DNA of 64,000 nucleotides from CAIWHR01 sp963741355 (GCA_963741355.1 CAVUIG010000028.1:1-64000); one strand, 5' to 3'. Positions 8,542 through 19,373 are shown, counted from the first letter of the stretch. Program-made: numbers and translations. The notes: generated by a model not told the origin, from the sequence alone.

Positions 8542-10450
8542 TCAGAGCACGATTTGCGAGCCGAGTTCCACGACGCGGTTGGGCGGCAGCCGGAAATACG
8601 CGACGACCCCTCCCGAATTGCGGTACATCGTCGCGAACAGCTTCTCGCGCCACAGTGCCATTTCCGTGCTGATTTGCGGCAGCAGCGTTTCGCGGCCCAG
8701 GAAGAACGACGTGTCCATCATGTCGACCGGAAGCCCCTGTTCCGCGCTCCATTCGAGCGCCTCGGGCAGGTCCGGCTCGTCCATGAATCCGAAATAGACG
8801 CGCGCCATCCAGAACTGCGAGTTGATCGGCTCGACGACGAGACGCTGCATCGGCTGCACATGCGGGATGTCGAGCGTCGTGACATTGAGCAGCATGACGC
8901 GCTCGTGCAGGCTCTTGTAGTGCTTCATGCTGTGCAGCAGCGCATGCGGCACCGTTCCCGGGTTCGCCGTCATGAAGATTGCGAGGCCGGGCACCTTCGC
9001 GCAATCGTGCGACGCGCTTTCGACGAAGGCGTCGAGCGGGATCGAGTCGGCCTGGAGCCGCTCGTTCAGGAGCTCGCGGCCGCGCTTCCACGTCGACATG
9101 AAGAGGAAGACGCAGCCACCGAACGCGAGCGGGAACCAGCCGCCCTCGACGATCTTGACGAGGTTGGCACTGAAGAAACCAAGGTCGACGAGCAGGAACG
9201 CGCCGAAAAGCGCGACACTCGCGGGAAGGCTCCATTTCCACATCCTGCGAGCGACGACGAACGCAAGAACCGTCGTGATCGCCATGGTACCCGGTGACCG
9301 CGATGCCATACGCGGCGGCGAGGTTGGTCGACGATCCGAAGCCCAGCACCAGCGCGACCACGCCGAGGAACAGCGCGCGATTGATGGCCGGCACATAGAT
9401 CTGCCCCATCTGATGCCTCGACGTGTGCTCGAGCTCCATTCGAGGGGCGTAGCCCAGCTGCATCGCCTGTTGCGTGATCGAGAACGCGCCCGAGATCACC
9501 GCCTGCGACGCGATGATCGTCGCCACCGTGGACAGCGCGACGAGCGGATACAACGCCCATGCCGGCGCCAGCAGGTAGAACGGGTTTTCGACCGCCTTCG
9601 CGTCGACCAGCAGCAGCGCGCCCTGGCCGAAGTAATTGAGCGTCAGCGCCGGCAGCACGAGGCCCGACCACGCCAGTCGCACCGGCAATGCGCCGAAGTG
9701 CCCCATGTCGGCGTAGAGCGCCTCGGCGCCGGTGACCGCGAGTACGACGCCGCCCAGCGCGAAGAATCCCAGCATCGGATGGCCGTAGAGGAAACCGGCC
9801 GCATAGAGCGGATTTAGCGCGAACAGCACCTTCGGCGCCTGCAGGATTCCCGTCACGCCCAATGCGGCGAGCGTGACGAACCACAGCATCATGATCGGGC
9901 CGAACAGTGCGCCGACGCTGCCGGTGCCGCGTTTCTGGACCGCGAACAGCACGACCAGCACGGCCAGCGTAAGCGGAATCACGTACGGCTTGAACGCGGG
10001 CGTCGCGACTTCGAGCCCTTCGACCGCCGAGAGGACCGAGATGGCAGGCGTGATCGTCCCGTCGCCGTAGAAGAGCGCCGCGCCGAACAGCCCCATCAGC
10101 ATCAGCACACGTGCGCGCCGCGGGTTCTTCTCGGAGGAGAGCACGAGCGCCATCAGCGCCATGATTCCGCCCTCGCCCTTGTTGTCGGCGCGCATGATGA
10201 AGACGATGTACTTGATCGAGACGATGATCACCAGTGACCAGAACACCAGCGACAGGATGCCCAGGACATTTGCGGCGTCGATCGGCACCGGGTGGTGCGT
10301 GCCGCCGAAGACTTCCTTGATCGCGTACAGCGGGCTCGTCCCGATGTCGCCGTAGACGACGCCCAGCGCGGCGATGGAAAGCGTGGCGAGGCGGGCGCGC
10401 CGCGATGCCGGAACGGCTGCTGCGGAAGTGTCGGGCGAGGCGGCTGTCAT
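8542..10450 (-). CDS. kup: Low-affinity potassium uptake protein Kup, one-base insertion
   Basis: Proton-coupled K+ importer of the KUP/HAK family in the inner membrane, constitutive and low affinity. The signature GVVYGDIGTSPLYA is at about residues 30-43, followed by about twelve membrane helices and a C-terminal soluble domain (YFGFMDEPDLPEAL, TSFFLGRETLLPQ). The frame breaks at YGIAVTG; removing one base at 9289 gives the expected TGTMAITTV, so a single insertion in the assembly explains it and restores about 635 residues. It starts 5 bp after the kdpE stop, which places it at the end of the kdp transcription unit. Kup so close to kdpE is itself notable. Confidence 0.92.
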
Positions 10451-10454
10451 CGCG

Positions 10455-11150
10455 CTAGTTCGGCTGGAACCGGTAGCCGATACCGGTCTCGGTGATGAAG
10501 TGCTGCGGCCGCGCGGGGTCCGATTCGAGCTTCTGCCGGAGATTGCCGACGTAGATCCGGACGTAATGGCTGCTCTCGACGAACGACGGTCCCCACACCT
10601 CGCGCAGCAGATGCCGATGGGTAAGAACCTTGCCGGCGTTGCCGATCATGAGCGTCAGCAGGCGATACTCGATCGGCGTCAGATGGACGGGCGTGCCTGC
10701 CTTGCGCACGACGCGGTTCGCCTGGTCGACCTCGACGTCGCCAAACCGGAAGACGCTGGCGCCGTCGGCGGCCGGTGCGGCCTGCCGGCGTCGCATCGCG
10801 CGCACTCGGGCCAGGAGCTCGCCGACGCCGAACGGCTTGGTCAGGTAATCATCCGCCCCGGCGTCGAGTGCGGCGATCTTGTCGGTTTCGTCGTCGCGGG
10901 CGGAGAGCACGATCACCGGGATCGACGACCAGCCGCGGAAGCCGCGGATGAAATCGATGCCGTTGCCGTCCGGCAGTCCGAGATCGAGCACGACGAGGTC
11001 GGGTTTGCGCGTCCCGGCGTCGATCAGTCCCTGTTTGAGGGTTTCCGCCTCGGCGACGTTCCAGCCCTCGGATTCGAGCGCGGTGCGCACGAATCGTCGT
11101 ATCTGGCGTTCGTCTTCGATGAGCAGCGCGTTCGGTGCGGAGTCCGGCAT
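10455..11150 (-). CDS. kdpE: Response regulator KdpE
   Basis: This is a 231-residue OmpR/PhoB-type regulator that activates kdpFABC under K+ limitation or osmotic stress. The receiver domain has the acidic pair E12-D13, phosphoacceptor D56 (VVLDLGLPDG) and K105 (YLTKPFG). The winged-helix DNA-binding domain covers about residues 130-228 with LTPIEYRLL and SSHYVRIYVGNLRQKLE, very close to E. coli KdpE in pattern. It is the partner of KdpD encoded 120 bp upstream on the same strand. Intact, with no frameshift. Confidence 0.95.
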   Translation of the reverse strand: MPDSAPNALLIEDERQIRRFVRTALESEGWNVAEAETLKQGLIDAGTRKPDLVVLDLGLPDGNGIDFIRGFRGWSSIPVIVLSARDDETDKIAALDAGADDYLTKPFGVGELLARVRAMRRRQAAPAADGASVFRFGDVEVDQANRVVRKAGTPVHLTPIEYRLLTLMIGNAGKVLTHRHLLREVWGPSFVESSHYVRIYVGNLRQKLESDPARPQHFITETGIGYRFQPN

Positions 11151-11270
11151 CGGGGCGGGTGTCGCGCGGCCGCACCGGTCAATCGGGCGCGTCGCGCCAC
11201 GGGCGCCGTGGGCAAGACCGGCATTATCGCCGGAAACCGTCCGGCCATGCGCATCGCGCGCGCGGAGCGG

Positions 11271-13988
11271 TCAGGCGGCGGGAAGGGCCGGGCCTTCCTG
11301 CGGGGCCGACGGAGGATTTCCAAGCGGAAGCGTGAACGAGAACCGCGCGCCTCCCGAAGGATTGTTCGCCGCGCGGATCGTGCCGCGGTGCGCGTCGATG
11401 ATCGCCCGGCTGATCGCGAGGCCCAGGCCCACGCCGGGCATCGCCGATTCGCGGGACCCCCGCGTGAATTTCTCGAAGATCAGCTCCTCCTGGCCACGCG
11501 GAATGCCGGGGCCCTCGTCGCTGACGCTGACGACCACGTTGCCTGCCACGACTTCGGCGGCGACGGTGACGCGCGTGCCGGCGGGCGTGTACTTGGCCGC
11601 GTTCTCGAGCAGGTTGTAGAGAACGCGCTCGATCAGCGTCGCGTCGATCTCGACCAGCGGAAGACCCGGCGGAAGGCTGACCGTAACCGGATGCCGCGCG
11701 AGCGCCGCCTGTGCCGACTTGAGCGCGCCGCCGACGACTTCCTCCAGCGGCATCCATTGCCGGCGCAGCTTCACATCGCCGCTCTCGATGCGGGCCATCT
11801 CGAGCAGGTTGTTGACGAGCGCGCTCATCCGGCGCGCTTCCTCGGCGATCGCCTGCGCGGACTCCTGCTGCACGCCCGACAGCGGGGGGGTCGTCAGCGC
11901 GAGCGATTCGGCAAGGCCGATCACCGAGGCGAGCGGCGTGCGCAGGTCGTGCGACAGCGCCGCCAGCAGTGAATTGCGCAGCCGTTCCGACTCCATGCGC
12001 AGCAGGGCGCTCTGCGCGACCTCGACGTAATGGACGCGCTCCAGCGCGATGGCCGCCAGCGCGGCGAACGTGTCGAGCAGGCGCCTCTGCTCCGGCACCA
12101 GCAGGTCGCGCGGGAGCTGGGGCTTGATCGCGAGGACGCCGCGCGTGCGCATCGGCGCGCGCAGCGGCAGATACAGGTAGCCGCTCCCCGCCAGCGTGTC
12201 GGTCCCGAGGCCCGCCGCCTGCGCGTTGTCGAACGCCCATTGCGCCGTGCCGGCGTCGACCTCCGCCGAGGTGTCGCCTTCGGGGCGCAGCTTCAGGCGG
12301 TCGCTGTCGTCGAGCACGTAGACGGCCACGTCGCCGCGGAACGTGCGGCCGATCGACCGCGTCGTCGTCGCGACGACGTCGTCGGTCTGCAGGAGGCTCG
12401 ACAGGTCGCGGGCGAATTCGTACAACGCGCGCGAGCGCTCCTCGCGGTAGGCGGCCACCCGCGCCTGATAGCGCAGTCCGGCGGTCATCTGCCCGATCAG
12501 CAGCGCGACGGCCAGCATGATGGCGAAAGTCAGCAGATATTGCGCGTCGCTCACCGCGAACGAAAAGCGCGGCGGCACGCAGAAGAAATCGAACGCGGCG
12601 ACGTTGACGAATGCGGCCATGACGCCAGGTCCGCGACCCCAGCGCGCGCCGATCAGCACGACGGAGAGCAGGAAGAGCATCACGAGGTTGGCGAGGTCGA
12701 AGAACGGCACGAGCGCGAGTGCGATCAGCGTCGTCGCCGCGCACGCGGCCAGTGCCCAGACGTAGCGAAGCCGGCGCGCGGCCCGGCGCGCGTCGTCGAC
12801 GGGCGCCAGCCTGCGATTCGGCGGTGGTGCGCTCGGGTGCGGGTGTCTCGCCGCGTCCGATCTCGATCAGGTCGATTTCGGGCGCAAGGGCGGCGGTGCG
12901 CTCCGCGATGCTGCGGCCGAAGCCCCACCGGCGCGCCTCGGTGTTGCGTCCGACGATCAGCTTCGAGCAGTTGTGCGAACGCGCGTAGTCGACGATCGCC
13001 GCGGCGATGTCGCTGCCCGAGAGAATGGCGGTCTGGCCGTCGAGCTCCTGCGCGAGCTTCACCGTCCGCAGGATCCGGTCGCGCTTCGCCGCGGGCAGGC
13101 GGGCGAGCCGCGGCGTCTCGACGTAGACGGCGGTCCATTCGACGTCGAGCTGCATCGCGAGGCGCGAGGCGCTGCGCACGACGTGATCGGCGCCGGCGCC
13201 GGGACCTACGCAGCAGAGCAGCGACGCCTCGGTCTTCCAGACGGGCGCGATGGCCTTGTCGGCGCGATAGGCCTGCACATCGGTCTCGATGCGATCCGCG
13301 GTGCGGCGCAGCGCGAGCTCGCGCAGCGCCATCAGGTTGCCCTTGCGGAAGAAGTTGCCGGCCGCGCGCTCGATCTGCTCCGGCAGGTACACCTTGCCGG
13401 CCTTGAGCCGGGCGAGGAGATCGTCGGCCGGGACATCGACCAGGATCACCTCGTCGGCTTCGTCGAAGAACGTGTCGGGCAGGGTCTCCCAGACCTGAAT
13501 GCCGGTGATTCCGCCGACGACGTCGTTGAGGCTTTCCAGATGCTGGACGTTGAGCGTCGTGAAGACGTCGATGCCCGCGGCGAGCAGCTCCTCGACATCC
13601 TGCCAGCGCTTCGGGTGCCGCGAGCCCGCGACGTTCGTATGCGCGAGCTCGTCGACCAGGATCAGCGCCGGATGCCGCTTGATCGCCGCGTCGAGATCGA
13701 ATTCGGCGAGCTTCGTCCCTTGACGTCGATCCGCGCCAAGGGGAGCACCTCGAGCCCCTGCAGCAGCGCTTCGGTTTCCTTGCGGCCGTGCGTCTCGACG
13801 ATGCCGATGACGACGTCCTTGCCCTCGGCGCGCAGCGCGCGCGCCGCGGCCAACATCGCGTACGTCTTGCCGACGCCGGCCGACGCGCCGAAATAGATGC
13901 GGAGGCTGCCGCGCCGGGCGGCAGCTGCCTCTCGCTGCACCATTTCGAGCAGCGCGTCGGGATCGGGGCGCGAATCGGTCACCGGCAT
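11271..13988 (-). CDS. kdpD: Sensor histidine kinase KdpD, two compensating frameshifts
   Basis: Inner-membrane K+/turgor sensor kinase that phosphorylates KdpE. Domains in order: an N-terminal KdpD domain with Walker A GASAGVGKT at residues 34-42 and DELAHTN; a universal-stress-protein-like domain (KLIVGRNTEARRWGFGRSIAE); four membrane helices (near 425-500); a GAF-like region; and HisKA with ALSHDLRTPLAS, phosphoacceptor His at about residue 680; then HATPase with NLLENAAKYTP and DEGPGIP. The total of 906 codons matches the usual roughly 900. Frame changes near 13720 and 12810 cancel each other, consistent with assembly indels rather than gene loss. Confidence 0.92.
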
Positions 13989-14153
13989 TCCATGGGTCGA
14001 CGCTGCGAGCCGCCGGCGCGGATGTCACCGGACGGGGCCCAATGCTTCGCGCCGCGCCGTCGAGAGCGGCGGACTCACAGCTTACCCGCTGCGGTCCCGA
14101 AAAGGCCAGTGCCCCTCAGGCCATGTTTGCAAGGGCTTGCCCGGACCGATGCG

Positions 14154-14729
14154 CTACTTCGGTGACCGGTCGAGCGCGAGGTTGAGCGCCGTCACGTTGA
14201 CGCGAGGCTCGCCCAGGATGCCAAAGGTACGGCCGCTCGTGTGTTGCGCGATCTGCGTCTTCACCTGCTCGACGGTGAGGCCGCGTGCTGCGGCGACGCG
14301 CGCGGCTTGATAGAAGGCGGACGCCATGCTGATGTCCGGATCGAGCCCGCTGCCCGATGCGGTGACGAGATCGCCCGGCACCGGCTGCGTGTTGCCGGGA
14401 TCCGCGTCGCGCAGCGCCTTGACGCGATCCTTCACCGCGTCGGCGAGCGCAGGATTGCGCGGGCCCTGGTTCGAGCCGCTCGACGCCGCGCCGTTGTACG
14501 GCTGCGGCGAGGTCGCCGACGGGCGGCTCCAGAAGTACTTCGGATCGTCGAACGGCTGTCCGATGAGATCCGAGCCCAGGATCTTGTCGCCGGCGACGAT
14601 CAGGCTGCCGTTCGCAGCGTGCGGGAAGGCGACCTGTGCGAGGCCGGTCATCAGGAACGGATAGGCGACGCCGGTCAGGAGCGTCAGCATGGCGAGCATG
14701 CGCAACGCGGGAGCGATTTGTCCGAACAT
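14154..14729 (-). CDS. kdpC: Potassium-transporting ATPase subunit C (KdpC)
   Basis: This 191-residue subunit is anchored by one N-terminal membrane helix (about residues 5-28, MLAMLTLLTGVAYPFLMTGL) with a periplasmic domain. It stabilises the KdpFABC complex and helps couple ATP hydrolysis to transport. The family signatures GSDLIGQPF, YFWSRPSAT and DLVTASGSGLDPDIS are all present, as is the C-terminal NVTALNLAL. The start at 14729 follows GGAGAA at 5 bp and lies 13 bp after the kdpB stop. Complete. Confidence 0.95.
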   Translation of the reverse strand: MFGQIAPALRMLAMLTLLTGVAYPFLMTGLAQVAFPHAANGSLIVAGDKILGSDLIGQPFDDPKYFWSRPSATSPQPYNGAASSGSNQGPRNPALADAVKDRVKALRDADPGNTQPVPGDLVTASGSGLDPDISMASAFYQAARVAAARGLTVEQVKTQIAQHTSGRTFGILGEPRVNVTALNLALDRSPK

Positions 14730-14742
14730 GGTTTTCTCCGGA

Positions 14743-16827
14743 TCAGGCGAGGTTGAGCGCAACGAGGATGAGATCGATCGCCTTGATGCCGACGAACGGC
14801 AGCAGGATGCCGCCGATGCCGTAGATCAGCATGTTCCGGCGCAGGATGGCGGCCGCGCCCACCGGACGGAACCTCACGCCCTTCAGGGCCAGCGGAATGA
14901 GGGCGGGAATGATCAGCGCGTTGAAGATCACCGCCGACAGGATCGCGCTGTTGGGCGTCGCGAGATGCATGACGTTCAGCGAATCGAGCACGGGGTAAGT
15001 GCTCGCGAACGCCGCCGGGATGATCGCGAAATACTTGGCGACGTCGTTCGCGATCGAGAACGTCGTGAGCGCGCCGCGCGTCATCAGGAGCTGCTTGCCG
15101 ATCTCGACGATCTCGATGAGCTTGGTCGGGTTCGAGTCGAGGTCGACCATGTTGCCGGCTTCCTTCGCCGCCTGCGTGCCGCTGTTCATCACGACGGCGA
15201 CGTCGGCTTGCGCCAGCGCCGGCGCGTCGTTGGTGCCGTCGCCGGTCATCGCGACGAGCTTGCCCTCCGCCTGGATCTCGCGGATCAGCTTGAGCTTGGC
15301 CTCCGGCGTGACTTCGGCGAGGAAGTCGTCCACGCCCGCTTCCGCGGCGATCGACGCGGCCGTGAGCTTGTTGTCGCCGGTGATGAGGATCGTCTTGATG
15401 CCCATCCGGCGCAGCTCGGCGAAGCGCTCCTTGATGTTCGCCTTGACGATGTCCTTCAGCTCGACCACACCCAGCACGTGCCGGCCCTCGGCGACGACCA
15501 GCGGCGTCGCGCCGCGACGCGCGACGTCCTCGACGCGGGCCGTCACCTCGGCGCTGATCGAGCCGCCCTGCGGCTCGATCCAGCCGCGCACCGCGTCGAG
15601 CGCGCCCTTGCGGATTTCGCGGTGGCGAAAAGTCACGCCGCTCATGCGCGTCTGTGCCGAGAACGGAATGATCGTGAACTGGCCGGGCTCGAGCGCCGGT
15701 GCCGCGAGCCCGAAGGCGCGCTTGACGAGCGCGACGATGCTCTTGCCTTCCGGCGTTTCGTCGCCGAGCGACGCGAGCAGCGTCGCCTCCGCCATCTGCT
15801 GCGCAGTGACGCCCGCGACGGGATGCAGCGCCGACGCCTGGCGGTTGCCATGCGTGATCGTGCCGGTCTTGTCGAGCAGCAGCACGTCGCAGTCGCCGGC
15901 GGCTTCCACCGCGCGGCCCGAGGTGGCGATGACGTTCGCGCGCATCATCCGGCCCATGCCGGCGACGCCGATCGCGGAAAGAAGGCCGCCGATCGTCGTC
16001 GGGATGAGGCAGACGAGCAGCGCGACCAGCACCGTGATCGTCACCGGCGTGCCGGCCTTCGCGACCTCGACGCTGTAGATCGAATACGGCAGCAGCGTGA
16101 CGGTCGCGAGCAGGAACACGAGCGTCATCGCGACCAGCAGGATCGTCAGCGCGATCTCGTTCGGCGTCTTCTGGCGCTTCGCGCCCTCGACCATGCCGAT
16201 CATCCGGTCGAGGAACGCCTCGCCCGGATTGACGTTGATCCGGACGACGATCCAGTCTGACAGCACGAGCGTGCCGCCCGGTCACCGTGTCGAAGTCGCT
16301 GCCCGCGGCGCGGATCACCGGAGCGCTTCGCCGGTGATCGCGCTTTCGTTGATGGAGGCAACGCCTTCGATGACCTCGCCGTCGCCCGGAACGAGGTCGC
16401 CCTTCTCCACTAGCACGATGTCGCCCTTGCGCAGGTTCGCCGACGGCGTCGGCGTCTGCGCGGCGTCGCGGCTCGCCTTTGCGAGCCGCTTCGCGATCGT
16501 GTCCCTGCGCGCGCTCTTGAGCGAGGCCGCCTGCGCCTTGCTGCGCCCCTCGGCGATCGCCTCGGCGAAGTTCGCGAACAGCAGCGTGACCCAGAGCCAG
16601 AGCGTGACGGCGAGGATGAAGCCGGCCGGCGCCTCACCCTTGCCGGTTAGCGCCTGGATCCAGAGGATCGTCGTCAGGATGCTGCCGATGTAGACGACGA
16701 ACATCACGGGATTGCGCCACTGGTATCGCGGCGTCAGCCGGCGGAAGCTGTCGATGAGAGCCGTCGTCATCGCGTCGCGGCTGACGAACCACGACAGCGC
16801 GGTCTTGTTGGCGGCCAGAGTTGCCAT
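14743..16827 (-). CDS. kdpB: Potassium-transporting P-type ATPase subunit B (KdpB), two one-base frameshifts
   Basis: Catalytic P-type ATPase subunit of the high-affinity K+ pump. The phosphorylation site LLLDKTGTITHGN, the actuator-domain TGE loop, and the P-domain KTILITGDNKLTAASIA and TGDGTNDAPALA are all seen. Near 16318 an A is missing, so TGE-S-A-P-V-I reads GEALR-stop. Near 16280 a G is extra in the codons for VTGGTLVLSDW. Restoring both gives one frame of about 695 codons, the normal length. Two opposite homopolymer indels within 40 bp strongly suggest sequencing error. It lies between kdpA and kdpC in the expected order. Confidence 0.93.
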
Positions 16828-16854
16828 GTCGATTCCTCGAGGATTCGCGGCCGG

Positions 16855-18666
16855 TCAGTGGCCGGCGAAGATGAGCAGATGCTCGACGACCGGGCCGAGG
16901 GCCAGCGCCGGCACGAACGTCAGCGCGCCGACGGTGATCACCGTGCCGATCAGCACGAACACGAACAGCGGCGTGTGCGTCGGCAGCGTGCCGGCGGACG
17001 GCGGGACGAGCTTCGCGCCGGCGAACGCGCCGGCAATGGCCAGCACCGGAATGGCCAGCCAGTAGCGGGCGAAGAGCATGCAGATGCCGAGCGCGGTGTT
17101 GTAGAACGGCGTGTTGGCGGAGATGCCGGCGAACGCGCTGCCGTTGTTGTTGGATGCGGACGAGAACGCGTAGAGGATTTCCGAGAAGCCGTGCTCGGCC
17201 GGGATTCGCGACGCCGGCCTTGCCGGCGTCGACCATGACGGCGACCGCCGTGCCGCAGAGCACCAGCAGCGGCGGCAGCAGGATCGCGATCGACGCCATC
17301 TTGATCTCGAACGCGCCGATCTTCTTGCCGAGATACTCCGGCGTGCGGCCGATCATCAGGCCCGCGATGAAGACGGCGATCAGCGCGAACATGATCATTC
17401 CGTAAAGCCCGGAACCCACGCCGCCGTAGATCGACCTCGCCCAGCTGGATCAGCCACATCGGGATCATGCCGGCGAGCGGCATGAACGAATCGTGCATCG
17501 AGTTGACCGATCCGTTCGACGCCGACGGTCGTCGCGACGGCCCAGAGCGTCGAGTTGGCGACGCCGAACCGCACTTCCTTGCCTTCCATGTTGCCGCCGG
17601 GATTGGTGGCGCTCGCGGCCTGGTCGACGCCGAGCGCGGCGAGCACCGGGTTGCCCGGCGCCTCGAGCGCGTAATCGGCGGCCAGCAGCGATACGAACAC
17701 GAGCGTCATCGCCGCGAGCAGCGCCCAGCCCTGGCGCGTGTCGCGGATCATCTTGCCGAAGGTGTAGCACAGCGCCGCCGGGATCAGCAGGATCGCCAGC
17801 ATTTCGAGAAAGTTCGAAAGCGGCGTCGGGTTCTCGAAGGATGCGCCGAGTTGACGTTGAAGAAGCCGCCGCCGTTGGTGCCGAGCTGCTTGATCGCGAT
17901 CTGCGACGCCGCCGGGCCCGAGCGGAATCGTCTGCTCGGTCGCGGTGGCCTTCTCCGTGACCGGATTGCCCTTGTCGTCCTTCAGCGGCTGGCCGTCCGG
18001 CCCGTTCTTCGGATTGTCGTAGGTCACCGGCTGCGCGAGCGTCGCCGTGACGTACTTGTTGAACGTCTGCGGCACGCCCTGGCTCACCAGAGCGACGGTG
18101 AGCACGATCGCCAGCGGCAGCAGGATGTAGACCGTCGAGCGCACGAGATCGACCCAGAAGTTGCCGATCCCCTTCGCTTCCTTGCGCGCGAAGCCGCGCA
18201 CGAGCGCGACCAGCACCGCCATCCCCGTCGCCGCGGAGACGAAGTTCTGCACAGCGAGGCCGAGCATCTGCGTCAGATAGCTCATCGTCGACTCGCCGCC
18301 GTAGCCCTGCCAGTTCGTGTTCGTGATGAAGCTCGTCGCCGTGTTGAACGCCGAATCGGGCGTCACCGCGGCCATGTCCTGCGGATTGAGCGGCAGCCAT
18401 TGCTGGAACCGCTGAACGGCGTAGACGAACAGTCCGCCGGCGAGGTTGAACCACAGCATCGCCATCGCGTATTCGACCCAGCCCATGTCGCGCGCGGCAT
18501 CGACGCCCGCGCCGCGATAGATGAGCCGCTCCAGCGGCCCGCCGATGCGCTGCGCGCGCAGGGCACGGCCTTCGTAGACGTCGGCCATGTACGCGCCCAG
18601 CGGCTTCGCGAGCAGCAGGAGCACGACGACATACAGCGTCAGCTGCAACCAGCCCCAGGCATTCAT
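16855..18666 (-). CDS. kdpA: Potassium-transporting ATPase subunit A (KdpA), several frameshifts
   Basis: K+-binding channel-like subunit related to Trk/Ktr transporters, with ten membrane helices and four selectivity-loop repeats. Seen: AFNTATSFITNTNWQGYGG (first loop), AVQNFVSAATGMAVL, FENPTPLSNFLE, SMHDSFMPLAGMIP (third region), RTPEYLGKKIGAFEIK, and the C-terminal FARYWLAIPVLAIAG to LIFAGH at 16855. These lie in different frames, so about five or six indels fall between 17900 and 17080. The span is 604 codons, the usual KdpA size. The ATG overlaps the kdpF stop by 4 nt (ATGA), implying translational coupling. Confidence 0.9.
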
Positions 18667-18755
18667 TCGAAGAACTCCGGCTTGAACAGCGCGATGACGA
18701 GATAGACGAAGATGCCGATCGCGGCGATGCCGCTCAGCCAATAGACCCAGTTCAT
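18663..18755 (-). CDS. kdpF: Potassium-transporting ATPase subunit F (KdpF), 30 residues
   Basis: This single-helix peptide begins MNWVYWLSGIAAIG and ends in LFKPEFFE. The last residues K-P-E-x-F are the family hallmark. KdpF sits in the membrane beside KdpA and stabilises the KdpFABC complex. At only 30 codons it falls below common gene-calling limits. Its stop shares ATGA with the kdpA start, and its own start shares ATGA with the stop of the 40-codon ORF upstream, so translation appears to be passed from one ORF to the next. Confidence 0.93.
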   Translation of the reverse strand: MNWVYWLSGIAAIGIFVYLVIALFKPEFFE

Positions 18756-18874
18756 GACCGTCTCCCGTATTTGGAGGGTTTTGCCGGCACGGGTCGTCGC
18801 GCGACAGCCGCAGCCGCGACGACACTTTTCGCGACGACGGAAAGCAGCAGTGCCTGCGCGAGCCAGGTTTTCAT
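18752..18874 (-). CDS. Small hydrophobic ORF (40 residues) upstream of kdpF
   Basis: The peptide starts MKTWLAQALLLSVVAKSVVA, a basic residue followed by a hydrophobic helix of about 18 residues, and ends in a Pro/Lys/Arg-rich tail (RRPVPAKPSKYGRRS). It could be a one-helix membrane peptide or a cleaved signal-like peptide. No family is recognised. The case that it is translated rests on position: its start overlaps the stop of the 33-residue ORF by ATGA, and its stop overlaps the kdpF start by ATGA. It may simply be a translational relay that couples kdpF to the ORF upstream. Confidence 0.55.
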   Translation of the reverse strand: MKTWLAQALLLSVVAKSVVAAAAVARRPVPAKPSKYGRRS

Positions 18875-18972
18875 GACTTGCCTCCGTCGCGGCGCAGGCG
18901 CTCGCAGAAGCGGATCAGCCCCGCGGTCAACGCGAAGAAGGCCACGATGGCACCGATGAAGATGAAATCCAT
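18871..18972 (-). CDS. Small single-helix membrane protein (33 residues) heading the kdp operon
   Basis: The peptide MDFIFIGAIVAFFALTAGLI is one membrane helix followed by a short basic cytoplasmic-type tail (RFCERLRRDGGKS). A GGAG site lies about 8 bp before the ATG. Short peptides of this pattern (LDxIFIxxxxAFFAL...CERL) occur just before kdpF in many proteobacteria, to my recollection, generally unnamed. Their constant place suggests a role with the Kdp pump. It is the first ORF after the candidate kdp promoter and overlaps the next ORF by ATGA. Confidence 0.7.
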   Translation of the reverse strand: MDFIFIGAIVAFFALTAGLIRFCERLRRDGGKS

Positions 18973-19031
18973 TTCGAGCTCCGTTTCCCGGCACGTGGTG
19001 CCGAAGACCGTTTCGACCTGCGCCTGACGCA

Positions 19032-19037
19032 ATTTTA
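19032..19037 (-). promoter_or_regulatory. Candidate -10 box for the kdp operon
   Basis: TAAAAT on the minus strand, one mismatch from the sigma-70 -10 consensus, with the start expected near 19025, about 53 nt before the 33-residue ORF. No good -35 box is seen, which would fit a promoter that needs an activator such as KdpE. Confidence 0.4.
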
Positions 19038-19296
19038 TTCATTGAGAGGGTCCGTGCGGCAGCGGGCACCGTACCCGACTCGGGTGCGGCAATCGGGCCC
19101 GCGTGCGCTTTCGATTCCCGGTGCTTGGCGCGAACTCCTGCGATGAGCGCGACCGCCAGAAGCACGCCGAATGCCAGAAGCATAAGCAAGAGGCGAAGCA
19201 ACGATCAATCGCGCATGTCGGGCCCCGTATCCGAATCCGCTGCGCCAATTTATGCCGCCACGGATAAAGAGTACCGTTCAATTTCGGCGCCATCAT

Positions 19297-19317
19297 GTAA
19301 AGAAGTCGTAAAAGAAG
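19297..19317 (+). promoter_or_regulatory. Direct repeat, candidate OmpR-family (KdpE?) site
   Basis: GTAAAGAAG and GTAAAAGAAG are repeated with an 11-bp period. OmpR/PhoB-type regulators bind tandem half-sites one helical turn apart, and E. coli KdpE binds a T-rich site whose reverse strand resembles this. The site is upstream of both kdp and gdhA; the assignment is inference. Confidence 0.3.
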
Positions 19318-19373
19318 CCGCCATGCGTGCGGCGTCCCGTCACGCGGTCGCGACCGGATGTCGGCATCGCGCG

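Noticed and set aside
8542..18666. kup, kdpA, kdpB and kdpD as pseudogenes
   Set aside because: The frameshifts are single-base and often compensating, and all catalytic motifs on either side are perfectly kept; real decay would also show missense changes and deletions.
18752..19201. A longer frame upstream of kdpF beginning with a hydrophobic helix (LLMLLAFGVLLAVALIAGV)
   Set aside because: The start is TTG with no ribosome site, the frame runs through the candidate kdp promoter, and after the helix the composition is not protein-like. Only the terminal part from ATG 18874 (the 40-residue ORF) has support. A short membrane peptide cannot be excluded.
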